Shown here piece after piece: positions 37,245 through 45,899 of a stretch of DNA of 64,000 nt (the first letter of the stretch is position 1; each line of letters begins with the position of its first letter). Position numbers and translations under genes: made by a program. The stretch is from Vallitalea maricola (GTDB lineage: Bacteria > Bacillota > Clostridia > Lachnospirales > Vallitaleaceae), in NCBI RefSeq assembly GCF_036985595.1, contig NZ_BTPU01000007.1:1-64000 (forward strand). Direction: 5' to 3'. Under the pieces are notes generated by a model that made no database searches, was not told the origin of the DNA, and saw nothing but the letters and a program-made list of their open reading frames with translations.

Positions 37245-37425
37245 GATTAACACAGTAGAGGCATTTATTAAGGCTTCAAAAATAATAAGCGAGACAAATG
37301 ACCCTGTTATACTACAAAGAATAAATAATATCTTATATCGTTCATTGAAACATAATGATGTATCCGATAATGCAGATTATATTTATTTGACTAGAGAAGA
37401 AAAGAAAATATTCAGTACTAGGTAA
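37237..37425 (+). CDS. Small soluble protein, unknown
   Basis: A 62-residue protein, helical and rather basic, without membrane segment. AAGGGAGG lies 6 bases before the ATG, inside the preceding gene, and the 8-base overlap indicates coupling to the membrane/coiled-coil protein, perhaps as its small partner. Not recognised. Confidence 0.6.
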   Translation: MAKINTVEAFIKASKIISETNDPVILQRINNILYRSLKHNDVSDNADYIYLTREEKKIFSTR

Positions 37426-37550
37426 AGCTATTATGCAATAATTATTATTACTAAAAAGTTATAACTAGCTAACATAATTTACTATATATGTAAAAATATA
37501 GATTAAATCCTTCTATTTTTATAGGTAATTAGTACTATTTGGTTAATTGC

Positions 37551-37581
37551 TTGACATATTTTTCTAATAATTGTGTATAAT
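37551..37581 (+). promoter_or_regulatory. Sigma-A-like promoter, 19-base spacer
   Basis: TTGACA (37551-37556) and TATAAT (37576-37581) are both perfect, but their spacer is 19 bases, longer than ideal. It would start transcription near 37588, ahead of the small gene at 37647. Confidence 0.6.
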
Positions 37582-37646
37582 TAATATATAATAATATATA
37601 AATGATAAGTACAGAGAAAGAAATAATTGGGATGGGTGTGGTCGTG

Positions 37647-37826
37647 ATGTATGTAAATGACTTCGAAGTTAAAACTTTGGTTGAACTTACAGAACATTTT
37701 ATTGACTTCTTGGACGTGCTATATAAAAAAGGAACCATAACAGAAAATCAATTTTTAGAAATGACCGAAAAGAAAATTGAATTTATTAATAAGATGAAGA
37801 ATAATAATATTTCCTTAAAAGCATAG
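37647..37826 (+). CDS. Small protein, unknown
   Basis: A 59-residue acidic/helical protein with the core FEVKTLVELTEHFIDFLD. The start is uncertain: the ATG at 37647 follows a weak GGTG, while in-frame ATGs at 37632 and 37602 would add 5 or 15 residues. A strong promoter upstream and a strong terminator downstream show that this is a real monocistronic unit. Not recognised. Confidence 0.55.
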   Translation: MYVNDFEVKTLVELTEHFIDFLDVLYKKGTITENQFLEMTEKKIEFINKMKNNNISLKA

Positions 37827-37849
37827 TCGTAATATACGACTATTTTTTT
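37823..37849 (+). terminator. Intrinsic terminator after the small gene
   Basis: ATAGTCGT pairs with ACGACTAT over a 5-base loop, followed by a run of Ts. Its first arm overlaps the stop codon. Confidence 0.9.
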
Positions 37850-37905
37850 GTATAAAATAATGGTAATATAAATACAAGAAAATGTTTAAAAATATTATTA
37901 TTGCA

Positions 37906-37914
37906 TGATATAAT
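37906..37914 (+). promoter_or_regulatory. Extended -10 promoter of ligA
   Basis: TGATATAAT, an extended -10 with perfect TATAAT, ends about 50 bases before the ligA ATG. The -35 (TTAAAA) is weak. Confidence 0.5.
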
Positions 37915-37965
37915 GTTTATCGTTAAAATATGCTAAGTAATTAATATAACAAGGAGATTAATTTT

Positions 37966-39930
37966 ATGAATGAATTAAATAGAATGAAAGAATTGGTTCA
38001 GCTGTTAAATAAAGCAGGCGAAGAATATTATCAAAAGAATAATGAGATCATGAGTAATTATGAGTATGACAATCTATATGATGAATTGATTGAACTAGAA
38101 AAAGAGACAGGAATAACAATGAGTGATAGTCCTACTAATAAGGTTGGATATACTCTTTTAAGCTCCTTGCCAAAAGAAAAGCATAAAACGAGAATGTTAT
38201 CCCTAGACAAGACAAAGGAAATATCAACATTGAAAGAATGGATAGGCGATAAAAAGGGGATGCTGTCATGGAAATTAGATGGTTTAACAATAGTCTTGAC
38301 ATATAACGAAGGTAAGCTGGTTAAAGCAGTTACAAGAGGAAATGGAGAGGTTGGAGAAGTAATTACTAATAATGCTAAAGTTTTTAAAAACATTCCTCTC
38401 AATATTTCATATAAAGATGAATTAATCATTAGAGGAGAAGCAGTAATCAAGTATTCTGATTTCAAAATCATTAATGAACGTATTGTTGATAAAGATAAAT
38501 ATAAGAATCCTAGAAATCTATGTAGTGGTACTGTAAGACAGCTTAATAATGAAATTACAGCTAAGAGAAATGTGCATTTTTTTGCTTTTACTTTAGTTCA
38601 AGCGGATAATGTTGATTTTAGTGATTCAAAAATCAATCAGTTAGAATGGTTACAATCGCTTGGTTTTGATACTGTAGAGTACAGTATAGTATATAAGGAT
38701 AATATTGAGGATGAAATCAAAAATTTTGAAGATAAAATACAGCACAATGATTTTGGTTCAGATGGTTTGGTACTAACTTTTGACTCAATTTCTTATTCTA
38801 GGAGTTTAGGACAAACAGCAAAATTCCCTAGACATTCAATAGCATTCAAGTGGAGTGATGAAGTAAAAGATACTAAGCTATTATATATAGAATGGAGTGC
38901 TTCTAGAACTGGAGCTATTAATCCTATTGCAGTCTTTGAACCTATAGAACTTGAGGGAACCACTGTGAAAAGGGCGAGTCTTCATAATCTAAGTATATTA
39001 GAGCAGCTGGAATTGATTAAAGGTGATACTATTGAAGTGTACAAAGCCAATATGATTATACCTCAAGTTGCTAATAATCTATCCAAAGAAAATACTGATA
39101 ATCAAATATCAAGAAAAATTTTGATCCCTAGCAAATGTCCAGTCTGCGGTGGTGAAGTTGAAGTAAAACAAGTTAATGATGTCAAAGTTCTATATTGTAT
39201 AAATGAGGAGTGTCAAGCCAAGAAAATAAAATCATTTACACATTTTGTTGGTAGAGATGCTATGAATATAGAAGGGTTATCTGAATCTACAATACAAAAG
39301 TTCATTGATAAAGGTTTTATAAAAACTTTTGCAGATATCTACAGGATTGAAAAATATAAAGATGAAATAATAGCTTTGGAAGGATTTGGCGAGAAGTCTT
39401 ATATTAATCTCATCAAATCCATAGAAAAAAGTAAAGAGGTATTACTTCCTAATTTCATTTATGCACTAGGAATAATTAATGTAGGATTAAGTAATGCAAA
39501 ATTAATCTGTAAACATTATGATTATGATCTTGATAAAATATTATCAGCATCAGAAGAAGAGTTAACACTTATTGAAGGGTACGGAAGTATTATTGCCAAG
39601 TCTTTTGTCAGGTATTTCAGTGATGAAAAAAATATGGAAGTAATTAATGACTTGCTTGATTATGTTATCATTCAGAAAATAGAAAGTACCAATAATAACA
39701 TTTTGGAAGGAAAGACTTTTGTTATTACTGGAAGTTTAACTATATATGCAAATAGAAAAGAATTAAAAGAATTGATTGAGAGCTTAGGTGGTAAAGTCAC
39801 AGGAAGCGTAACTGGTAACACAGATTATCTAATCAATAATAACGTGGAATCGTCATCTTCAAAGAATAAAAAAGCAAAAGAGTTGGGTGTACCAATTATA
39901 GATGAAGAAACTTTTCAATCTCTATTATAA
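37966..39930 (+). CDS. ligA: NAD-dependent DNA ligase
   Basis: Seals nicks in DNA using NAD. Slightly short at 654 residues, with the adenylation lysine Lys103 in KLDG (near 113-115 in many LigA), so the N-terminal domain is a little compact. An OB-fold region, a four-Cys zinc finger (CPVCGGE...CINEEC), helix-hairpin-helix repeats and a C-terminal BRCT domain (from about 582, GKTFVITGSLTIYANRKELK) follow in order. AAGGAG precedes the ATG. The following gatCAB genes are a familiar clostridial neighbour, here after an intrinsic terminator. Confidence 0.93.
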   Translation: MNELNRMKELVQLLNKAGEEYYQKNNEIMSNYEYDNLYDELIELEKETGITMSDSPTNKVGYTLLSSLPKEKHKTRMLSLDKTKEISTLKEWIGDKKGMLSWKLDGLTIVLTYNEGKLVKAVTRGNGEVGEVITNNAKVFKNIPLNISYKDELIIRGEAVIKYSDFKIINERIVDKDKYKNPRNLCSGTVRQLNNEITAKRNVHFFAFTLVQADNVDFSDSKINQLEWLQSLGFDTVEYSIVYKDNIEDEIKNFEDKIQHNDFGSDGLVLTFDSISYSRSLGQTAKFPRHSIAFKWSDEVKDTKLLYIEWSASRTGAINPIAVFEPIELEGTTVKRASLHNLSILEQLELIKGDTIEVYKANMIIPQVANNLSKENTDNQISRKILIPSKCPVCGGEVEVKQVNDVKVLYCINEECQAKKIKSFTHFVGRDAMNIEGLSESTIQKFIDKGFIKTFADIYRIEKYKDEIIALEGFGEKSYINLIKSIEKSKEVLLPNFIYALGIINVGLSNAKLICKHYDYDLDKILSASEEELTLIEGYGSIIAKSFVRYFSDEKNMEVINDLLDYVIIQKIESTNNNILEGKTFVITGSLTIYANRKELKELIESLGGKVTGSVTGNTDYLINNNVESSSSKNKKAKELGVPIIDEETFQSLL

Positions 39931-40014
39931 AACTCAAAGAGTAATAAAGTATTGTGTTAAAGCATGCCTTATGGTAGAATGTTATTTAAGAAATTTGTGA
40001 CAATTCATAGTTAT

Positions 40015-40077
40015 AAATTCTTGTATGCCATATGTAGGTTTAATCAAACCTGTACATATGGTTTATAAGAATTTTTA
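40015..40077 (+). terminator. Compound hairpin terminator after ligA
   Basis: AGGTTT/AAACCT stacks on CCATATGT/ACATATGG and an outer AAATTCTT/AAGAATTT, with an internal loop and a 2-base bulge, then a T-run. It also lies in the leader of gatC, so read-through control is possible. Confidence 0.65.
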
Positions 40078-40112
40078 CTTATATAGATAAATCCAAAAAG
40101 GGAGGAATTAAT

Positions 40113-40400
40113 GTGAAGATTACAAAAGAACAAGTTGAACATGTTGCTAATCTTGCCCGTTTAAATCTTACGGAAGAAGAAAAAGAACAGATGACTACAG
40201 ATATGGAAGTTATTATTGAATTTGCAAACAGGATTAATGAGATAAATATAGATAATATAAATCCTACAGCTCATATTATACCTATTAATAATGTATTTAG
40301 AGAAGATACAGTTAATCCTTCTTTTTCTAGAGATGAATTATTAAGTAATGCACCAAATAAGGAAAATGGATGTTTCAGTGTTCCAAGAATCGTTGAGTAA
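40113..40400 (+). CDS. gatC: Asp-tRNA(Asn)/Glu-tRNA(Gln) amidotransferase subunit C
   Basis: Small stabilising subunit of GatCAB, which amidates misacylated Glu-tRNA-Gln and Asp-tRNA-Asn. 95 residues with the family opening (VEHVANLARLNLTEEE) and the NVFREDTV segment. The start is GTG with GGGAGG 7 bases upstream. First gene of gatC-gatA-gatB, 24 bases before gatA. Confidence 0.95.
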   Translation: MKITKEQVEHVANLARLNLTEEEKEQMTTDMEVIIEFANRINEINIDNINPTAHIIPINNVFREDTVNPSFSRDELLSNAPNKENGCFSVPRIVE

Positions 40401-40424
40401 ACCAAATAGCAGGGAGGCAAGACA

Positions 40425-41885
40425 ATGGATTTAATTAAAATGACAGCCCATGAACTTAAAGATAAATTAGAATCAAAGGAAATAAGTAGTGTAGATATCA
40501 CTAAATCCTATATAGATAGAATTGATAAAGTTGAAAGTAGTGTAAATGCTTATATTACATTAACTACAACACAGGCTTTAGCTAAGGCAGAAGAGATTGA
40601 TGACAAAAGAGCTAAAGGTGAGACTTTAGGTTCACTGGCAGGAATTCCTATAGGAATTAAAGATAATATGTGTACCAAGGGTATAAAGACAACTTGTGCA
40701 TCTAAGATGCTTGAGGATTTTGTACCTCCTTATAATGCAACTGTTATAGAGAAGTTAAATAATGAAGGTGCAGTATTATTAGGAAAACTTAACATGGACG
40801 AATTTGCTATGGGTTCATCTAATGAAAATTCATATTTTCATAAGACTATGAATCCTTGGGACTTATCTAGGGTTCCTGGAGGTAGTTCAGGTGGTTCTGC
40901 AGCTGCTGTTGCAGCTAATGAAGCCGTATTTACTCTAGGTTCTGATACAGGGGGTTCCATTAGACAACCAGCTCATTACTGTGGAGTAGTAGGAATGAAA
41001 CCTACTTATGGAACAGTATCACGTTATGGTTTAGTCGCATTCGCTTCATCACTTGATCAAATAGGACCTTTGACAAAAGATGTTGAAGATATGGCTCTTG
41101 TACTAAACGCAATTACAGGATATGATAAATTAGATTCAAGTTCTTATAATAAAAAATACGAAGATTTTGGAGAAAATCTTAAAAAAGATATAAAAGGTAA
41201 AAAGGTTGCACTTCCAAAAGAGTATTTTTCTGATGGAATCCAACCTGAAATAAAAGAAAAGGTTATTAAAGTTGCTAAGAAATTAGAAGAATTAGGTGCA
41301 ATTGTTGAAGAAGTAAGTATGAACATGACTGATTTGGCTTTGCCAGCATACTATTTAATATCTTCAGCTGAAGCATCCTCCAACTTAGCTAGATATGATG
41401 GGGTAAAATATGGATATAGAGCTAAGAACTATGATAATCTAGTGGATTTGTACAAGCAGACTAGAGATGAAGGTTTTGGAAAAGAAGTTAAAAGGCGAAT
41501 TATGCTTGGAACATATGCATTAAGTTCAGGGTATTATGATGCTTATTATAAAAAAGCTCAACAAGTAAGAACATTGATTAAAAATGAATTTGATAAGGTA
41601 TTTGAAAAATACGATATAATATTAACACCTACAGGACCATCTACAGCATTTAAAATAGGTGAAAAAATAAATAATCCTATAGAAATGTATATGAATGATA
41701 TATGTACAGTACCTATTAATATTGCTGGAGTACCAGCATTATCAATAAATTGTGGATTTGATAGTAACAATATGCCAATAGGTGTACAATTTATTTCAAA
41801 AGCATTTAATGAAAGTACTATATTGCAGATGGCATATGCTTATGAACAAAATAGAGATTTACCTAATATAAAACCGCAGATTTAA
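40425..41885 (+). CDS. gatA: Asp-tRNA(Asn)/Glu-tRNA(Gln) amidotransferase subunit A
   Basis: Amidase-signature subunit that releases ammonia from glutamine. The 486 residues carry the catalytic Lys79, cis-Ser154 and nucleophile Ser178 in IGIKDN, PGGSSGGS and TGGSIRQPA, at the same numbers as in the well-known Staphylococcus GatA. Ammonia is tunnelled to GatB. GGGAGG precedes the ATG. Middle gene of the gatCAB operon. Confidence 0.97.
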   Translation: MDLIKMTAHELKDKLESKEISSVDITKSYIDRIDKVESSVNAYITLTTTQALAKAEEIDDKRAKGETLGSLAGIPIGIKDNMCTKGIKTTCASKMLEDFVPPYNATVIEKLNNEGAVLLGKLNMDEFAMGSSNENSYFHKTMNPWDLSRVPGGSSGGSAAAVAANEAVFTLGSDTGGSIRQPAHYCGVVGMKPTYGTVSRYGLVAFASSLDQIGPLTKDVEDMALVLNAITGYDKLDSSSYNKKYEDFGENLKKDIKGKKVALPKEYFSDGIQPEIKEKVIKVAKKLEELGAIVEEVSMNMTDLALPAYYLISSAEASSNLARYDGVKYGYRAKNYDNLVDLYKQTRDEGFGKEVKRRIMLGTYALSSGYYDAYYKKAQQVRTLIKNEFDKVFEKYDIILTPTGPSTAFKIGEKINNPIEMYMNDICTVPINIAGVPALSINCGFDSNNMPIGVQFISKAFNESTILQMAYAYEQNRDLPNIKPQI

Positions 41886-41933
41886 ATTATAGGATAAGCT
41901 ATAAATAATAGATTCTAAACAGAGGTGAAGAGA

Positions 41934-43379
41934 TTGAGCTATTCAGATTACGAAGTGGTTATTGGATTAGAAGTACATTCTGAGCTAAAAACGAAAACAA
42001 AAATATTTTGCAGCTGTACAACAGAATTCGGAGGGGAACCAAATACTCATTGTTGCCCTATTTGTACAGGTATGCCAGGTACATTACCAAAACTAAACGA
42101 AAAAGTTGTTGAGTATGCTATAAGAGCAGGATTAGCAATGGATTGTAATATTAATGAATTCAGTAAACAAGATAGAAAAAATTATTTTTATCCAGACCTT
42201 CCTAAGGCTTACCAAGTATCACAATATGACCTTCCGTTATGTTATGAAGGTGAGATAGAAATAGAAGTAAATGGAGAAATGAAGAAAATCCGAATTAATA
42301 GGATACATATAGAAGAAGATGCTGGTAAATTGATTCATGAATCCGGTGAAGGCTCTATAGTTGATTACAATAGATGTGGAGTTCCTCTAATTGAAATTGT
42401 TACTGAACCTGATTTCAGGTCTTCAGAAGATGTTAGAGTTTTCTTGGAGAAGTTAAGGACAATCCTTCTATATGCAGATGTATCTGATTGTAAAATGAAT
42501 GAAGGTTCCCTAAGATGTGATATAAACTTATCTATTAGAAAAAAAGGTGATACCGAATTAGGTACACGTACTGAAATGAAAAACATGAACTCCTTCAATT
42601 ATGCAGTTAAGGCTATTCAGTATGAAGCAAAACGACAAATAAAAGTTATAGAAAGCGGCGATAAAGTCATTCAAGAAACAAGAAGATGGGATGAATCAAA
42701 AGGTATAACAGTATCTATGAGAAGTAAGGAAGAAGCTCATGATTATCGTTATTTCCCAGAACCTGACCTTATGCCTATAATAACATCAAAAGAAAGAATC
42801 GAAGAAATTAGAAATTCATTACCTGAAATGCCTGATAGCAGAGTTAGAAGGTATGTAGAGGAATATAAAATAACAGACTACGATGCCAGATTAATTGCTG
42901 CTTCCAGAAATATGGCTGATTATTTTGAAAAAGCAGTAATAGATGTTAAAAATAAAAAAGCAGTAGCAAATTGGATTATAACTGAAATCTATAGTAGATT
43001 AGATGAAGAACAAAAGGAACAGGCAAAAATACCTTTTGAACCTGCTGTTCTAACAGAACTTGTTAATCTAATTGAAGATGGTACAATTAGTAATAGTATA
43101 GGTAAAAAAGTTTTTGCTGAGTGTTGGGAAACTGGAAAACGTCCTGGTGAAATTGTTGAAGCAAAAGGACTTAAGCAAATTAGTGACGACAGTCAGTTAC
43201 AAAGCTTAGTAAAAGAAGTTATAGAGGCTAATCCAAAAGCTGTTAATGATTATTTGAGTGGAAAACAAGCTGCAATAGGAGCGTTAGTTGGTCAAATGAT
43301 GAAAGCCACTAAGGGGAAAGCTAATCCTAAAATGGTTAATGAATTATTAAGAGAGGCAATTGGTAAGTTAAATAATTAA
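41934..43379 (+). CDS. gatB: Asp-tRNA(Asn)/Glu-tRNA(Gln) amidotransferase subunit B
   Basis: Kinase and tRNA-binding subunit that activates the misacylated tRNA and amidates it with ammonia from GatA. The 481 residues open with YEVVIGLEVHSELKTKTKIFC and show CPICTGMPGTLP and a C-terminal YqeY/GatB tail domain (from about 335). TTG at 41934 is preferred over GTG at 41925, because the GTG is part of the GAGGTGA ribosome site. Last gene of gatCAB. Confidence 0.95.
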   Translation: MSYSDYEVVIGLEVHSELKTKTKIFCSCTTEFGGEPNTHCCPICTGMPGTLPKLNEKVVEYAIRAGLAMDCNINEFSKQDRKNYFYPDLPKAYQVSQYDLPLCYEGEIEIEVNGEMKKIRINRIHIEEDAGKLIHESGEGSIVDYNRCGVPLIEIVTEPDFRSSEDVRVFLEKLRTILLYADVSDCKMNEGSLRCDINLSIRKKGDTELGTRTEMKNMNSFNYAVKAIQYEAKRQIKVIESGDKVIQETRRWDESKGITVSMRSKEEAHDYRYFPEPDLMPIITSKERIEEIRNSLPEMPDSRVRRYVEEYKITDYDARLIAASRNMADYFEKAVIDVKNKKAVANWIITEIYSRLDEEQKEQAKIPFEPAVLTELVNLIEDGTISNSIGKKVFAECWETGKRPGEIVEAKGLKQISDDSQLQSLVKEVIEANPKAVNDYLSGKQAAIGALVGQMMKATKGKANPKMVNELLREAIGKLNN

Positions 43380-43388
43380 TCAAAACTT

Positions 43389-43430
43389 AAAAGGTGCTGT
43401 TTCATAATTACAAACAGTACCTTTTCTAAT
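43389..43430 (+). terminator. Intrinsic terminator after gatB
   Basis: AAAAGGTGCTGTTT pairs with AAACAGTACCTTTT (one G-U), 9-base loop, then CTAATG. It may also serve the minus-strand small gene beside it. Confidence 0.8.
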
Positions 43431-43439
43431 GTTTTAAGG

Positions 43440-43610
43440 TTAAGTACTTATAGAAGATTCTTCATTAATATCTTCTTTTTTCGAGATGTAATAAGGACAG
43501 TCAATATTGACGTTTTTATTATTACTTATGTTGTTAAGAGTTACAGAGACAGATAAATTGCATTTTCCTTCTTTTTGATAAATGCAGTCGTGTGTGCAAT
43601 TAATATCCAT
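43440..43610 (-). CDS. Small Cys-rich protein (clostridial C-x3-C-x7-C type)
   Basis: Short gene read directly from the sequence: ATG at 43610, stop at 43440-43442. The 56 residues open MDINCTHDCIYQKEGKCNLS, with Cys at 5, 9 and 17, and a fourth Cys in IDCPYY. This matches a family of tiny clostridial proteins often mislabelled hydroxymyristoyl-ACP dehydratase; a metal-binding role is plausible. AGGAGG lies 12 bases before the ATG, rather far. It is transcribed towards gatB and ends at a terminator that both genes can share. Confidence 0.68.
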   Translation of the reverse strand: MDINCTHDCIYQKEGKCNLSVSVTLNNISNNKNVNIDCPYYISKKEDINEESSIST

Positions 43611-43711
43611 ATGATAAATGCACCTCCTGTTATGGTATTTTATCCATAATTACTGAAAATAAACCAAAATTTACAGTTAAATTTTTGTAAAAATTATAAA
43701 AGGTGATAAAT

Positions 43712-44890
43712 ATGTTAATATTTGGATGGGGATATAAAACAATTAAGAAATACGGGATTATTGGTAAAAGCAAATGTAATATTTGTAAATTAGTAACAAA
43801 CTGGCAATTGGTTAAAGTAACTACTTGGTTTACATTATTTTTTATACCTATTATTCCTGTTAATGTAAAAAGAATGATTATATGTACTAATTGTAAAGGG
43901 GGACATATAGTTGATAAGCAAACTTTTGATAAATTATTTAATATCATAAAATCTAATAAAGGTAATATTAATCTACAAGAGATGCAATATTACAATAAAA
44001 CAGAAACACAAAAAAATTATTTAAAAGAGATGGAAGAGTTTAGAAGAAGCAAAGATATTAAAGATAAACAAAATATTGATAAAAAACTTACTGAAAAAGA
44101 TATAATAGATGGAACTAGCACACCTAACACAAGGCATTCACTTAGAAAACAATTTGAAGAAATGGGATTACATAAAGGTATGAGTGTAATTATACATTCT
44201 TCAATGAGTAATATTGGGTGGATAAGTGGCGGATCAGTAGCTGTGGTTCAAGCTTTAATGGATGTTATTACTGATGAAGGGACTATTATTATGCCAGCAC
44301 ATACTACTGATTATTCAGATCCAGCAGATTGGGAAAATCCACCAGTACCAAAAGATTGGATTTCTATAATAAAAGAGAATATGCCTGCTTTTGACAAAAA
44401 TATTACGCCAACTAATAAAATGGGGCGTATAGCAGAAACTTTTAGGACTTATCCAGGAGTATTACGTAGTAATCACCCACATGTTTCTTTTATTGCTTGG
44501 GGAAAGAATGCAGAAGACATTACTAGGAATCACTCATTGGACTATAGCCTAGGATGTAATTCACCTCTAAAAAAAATATACGATCTAGATGGAATGGTTT
44601 TATTATTGGGTGTAGGTTATGAAAATAATACTTCCTTTCACCTAGCTGAATATATGATTAGTAAGAAAAAAGAAGAAAATCTGGGAGCACCTATACTTTT
44701 AGAGGGCAAAAGAAAATGGGTTGAGTATAAAGATATAGAACTTAATGTAGATGATTTTGATAAGATAGGAACAGAATATGAAGAAATTAAAGAAGTCATC
44801 AAACATAAGATAGGTCAAGCTGAGTCTCGATTGTTTAGTCAAAAACAAGCAGTAGATTTTGCTAAAGAATGGATGGAAAAAAATAGATAA
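43712..44890 (+). CDS. Zinc-ribbon / AAC(3)-like acetyltransferase fusion
   Basis: A 392-residue single frame. Residues 1-65 form a zinc-ribbon-family domain (Cys22, Cys25, Cys58, Cys61, with a hydrophobic stretch at 38-50). About 70-140 is a charged linker. From about 140 to the end is an aminoglycoside 3-N-acetyltransferase-like domain: HKGMSVIIHSSMSNIGWISGG, TIIMPAHTTDYSDPADW, NHPHVSFIAWGKNAEDI and LLLGVGYENNTSFHLAEY. The ATG at 43712 follows AAAGGTGA. Normal members of this family are about 260-280 residues alone, so the fusion is unusual. Acetyl acceptor unknown; antibiotic resistance is not proven. The lipoprotein gene follows after 20 bases. Confidence 0.82.
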   Translation: MLIFGWGYKTIKKYGIIGKSKCNICKLVTNWQLVKVTTWFTLFFIPIIPVNVKRMIICTNCKGGHIVDKQTFDKLFNIIKSNKGNINLQEMQYYNKTETQKNYLKEMEEFRRSKDIKDKQNIDKKLTEKDIIDGTSTPNTRHSLRKQFEEMGLHKGMSVIIHSSMSNIGWISGGSVAVVQALMDVITDEGTIIMPAHTTDYSDPADWENPPVPKDWISIIKENMPAFDKNITPTNKMGRIAETFRTYPGVLRSNHPHVSFIAWGKNAEDITRNHSLDYSLGCNSPLKKIYDLDGMVLLLGVGYENNTSFHLAEYMISKKKEENLGAPILLEGKRKWVEYKDIELNVDDFDKIGTEYEEIKEVIKHKIGQAESRLFSQKQAVDFAKEWMEKNR

Positions 44891-44910
44891 TAATTAAGGA
44901 GTTATGTAGA

Positions 44911-45570
44911 ATGAAATATATTAAGATGTCGATATTTCTTATGACACTTATTGTGACCACAGGTTGTTCAAAAGAAGTAATTAAGATTGAAGAAGATGTT
45001 TACAAGAAATCACAACAAATTCTTCCTGATGATACGTATAAAATGACTGATATAAATGAAGATATCTCTCTTGTATATGGTGAAAGTAAAACTATCTACA
45101 TAAAAGAGGATAATGAATATATAGAAGTAAGTAAGACACTCTGTTCATATCCTAAAATCGCACCTAATGAATCAGCAATAGTCTTTGTTACAGGTGAACC
45201 GGACTATCCAGGTGAATTATATTTATATGACTTGAAAAATCATGAAAAGACAATGCTGCTAGGAAATGATGAAGGTAGTAATACGCCAAAAGATGTAGAA
45301 TGGTTAGACAATAAAAGATTATTGGTAATTAGAGGGTTTGGACATGGAACAGTAAGGTTAGGTGGGGAAATATGTATTTATAACATTGAGACCAAAGAGG
45401 TTACCCCTTTATTAGTACCTGATGAGTTATCCGAATATAGATCTATCAATAAGAAGGATGATACTTTTGAAGTTGAACATGCTACATGGGAAGATGAAAC
45501 ACTCGATAAAACTAATTCAAAAATCATAATATATAAAATCTCAGAAATTGAAAAATTAGCTGATAAGTGA
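44911..45570 (+). CDS. Lipoprotein, beta-propeller-like domain of unknown function
   Basis: A 219-residue exported lipoprotein. Residues 1-18 are a signal peptide ending in lipobox LIVTTGC with the lipidated Cys19. The mature part has repeated short beta segments (ELYLYDLKNHEKTML, EICIYNIETKEVTPLL) like DUF4652 or TolB-type domains, which I mention only as a possibility. AAGGAG precedes the ATG. It begins 20 bases after the acetyltransferase fusion gene, so the two share a transcript. Confidence 0.72.
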   Translation: MKYIKMSIFLMTLIVTTGCSKEVIKIEEDVYKKSQQILPDDTYKMTDINEDISLVYGESKTIYIKEDNEYIEVSKTLCSYPKIAPNESAIVFVTGEPDYPGELYLYDLKNHEKTMLLGNDEGSNTPKDVEWLDNKRLLVIRGFGHGTVRLGGEICIYNIETKEVTPLLVPDELSEYRSINKKDDTFEVEHATWEDETLDKTNSKIIIYKISEIEKLADK

Positions 45571-45675
45571 TAAGAATATAATTATAAAACTTAATAAAAA
45601 TAATTAATATACATATAATAATGTTAATAGTATGGAATAAATTAACTAGAATTTTTTGCAGAGAGGTAGATATCG

Positions 45676-45813
45676 ATGAAAAAATTTATTATGTTACTAT
45701 TAATACTTAGTACTATGTTTATATGTATAGGATGCAACGGTAATAAAGTAGATAATGATACTTACAATAGAACTAAAGATGTATTTCTAGAAGAAATATA
45801 TCCAAGACTATAA
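45676..45813 (+). CDS. 45-residue lipoprotein
   Basis: Short gene read from the sequence: ATG 45676, stop TAA 45811-45813. A lipoprotein signal peptide with lipobox FICIGC gives a lipidated Cys20, leaving a mature part of only 26 residues with a polar sequence. AGAGG lies 9 bases upstream. Either a genuine tiny lipoprotein or a remnant of a larger one. It lies 105 bases after a larger lipoprotein and may be related to it. Confidence 0.5.
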   Translation: MKKFIMLLLILSTMFICIGCNGNKVDNDTYNRTKDVFLEEIYPRL

Positions 45814-45833
45814 AATCAGTTAAACTAAAATAA

Positions 45834-45897
45834 AAATATAGTTGGTTTTCTAAGCCTGAAACTCTTAAGAGTAAGGTAAGTAAAACCAACTATATTT
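45834..45897. terminator. Long bidirectional hairpin with palindromic loop
   Basis: A 16-bp perfect stem, AAATATAGTTGGTTTT/AAAACCAACTATATTT, encloses a 32-base loop whose middle is itself a palindrome (ACTCTTAAGAGT). It sits between the small lipoprotein gene and the convergent rqcH stop, with T-rich ends on both strands. Confidence 0.72.
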
Positions 45898-45899
45898 CT

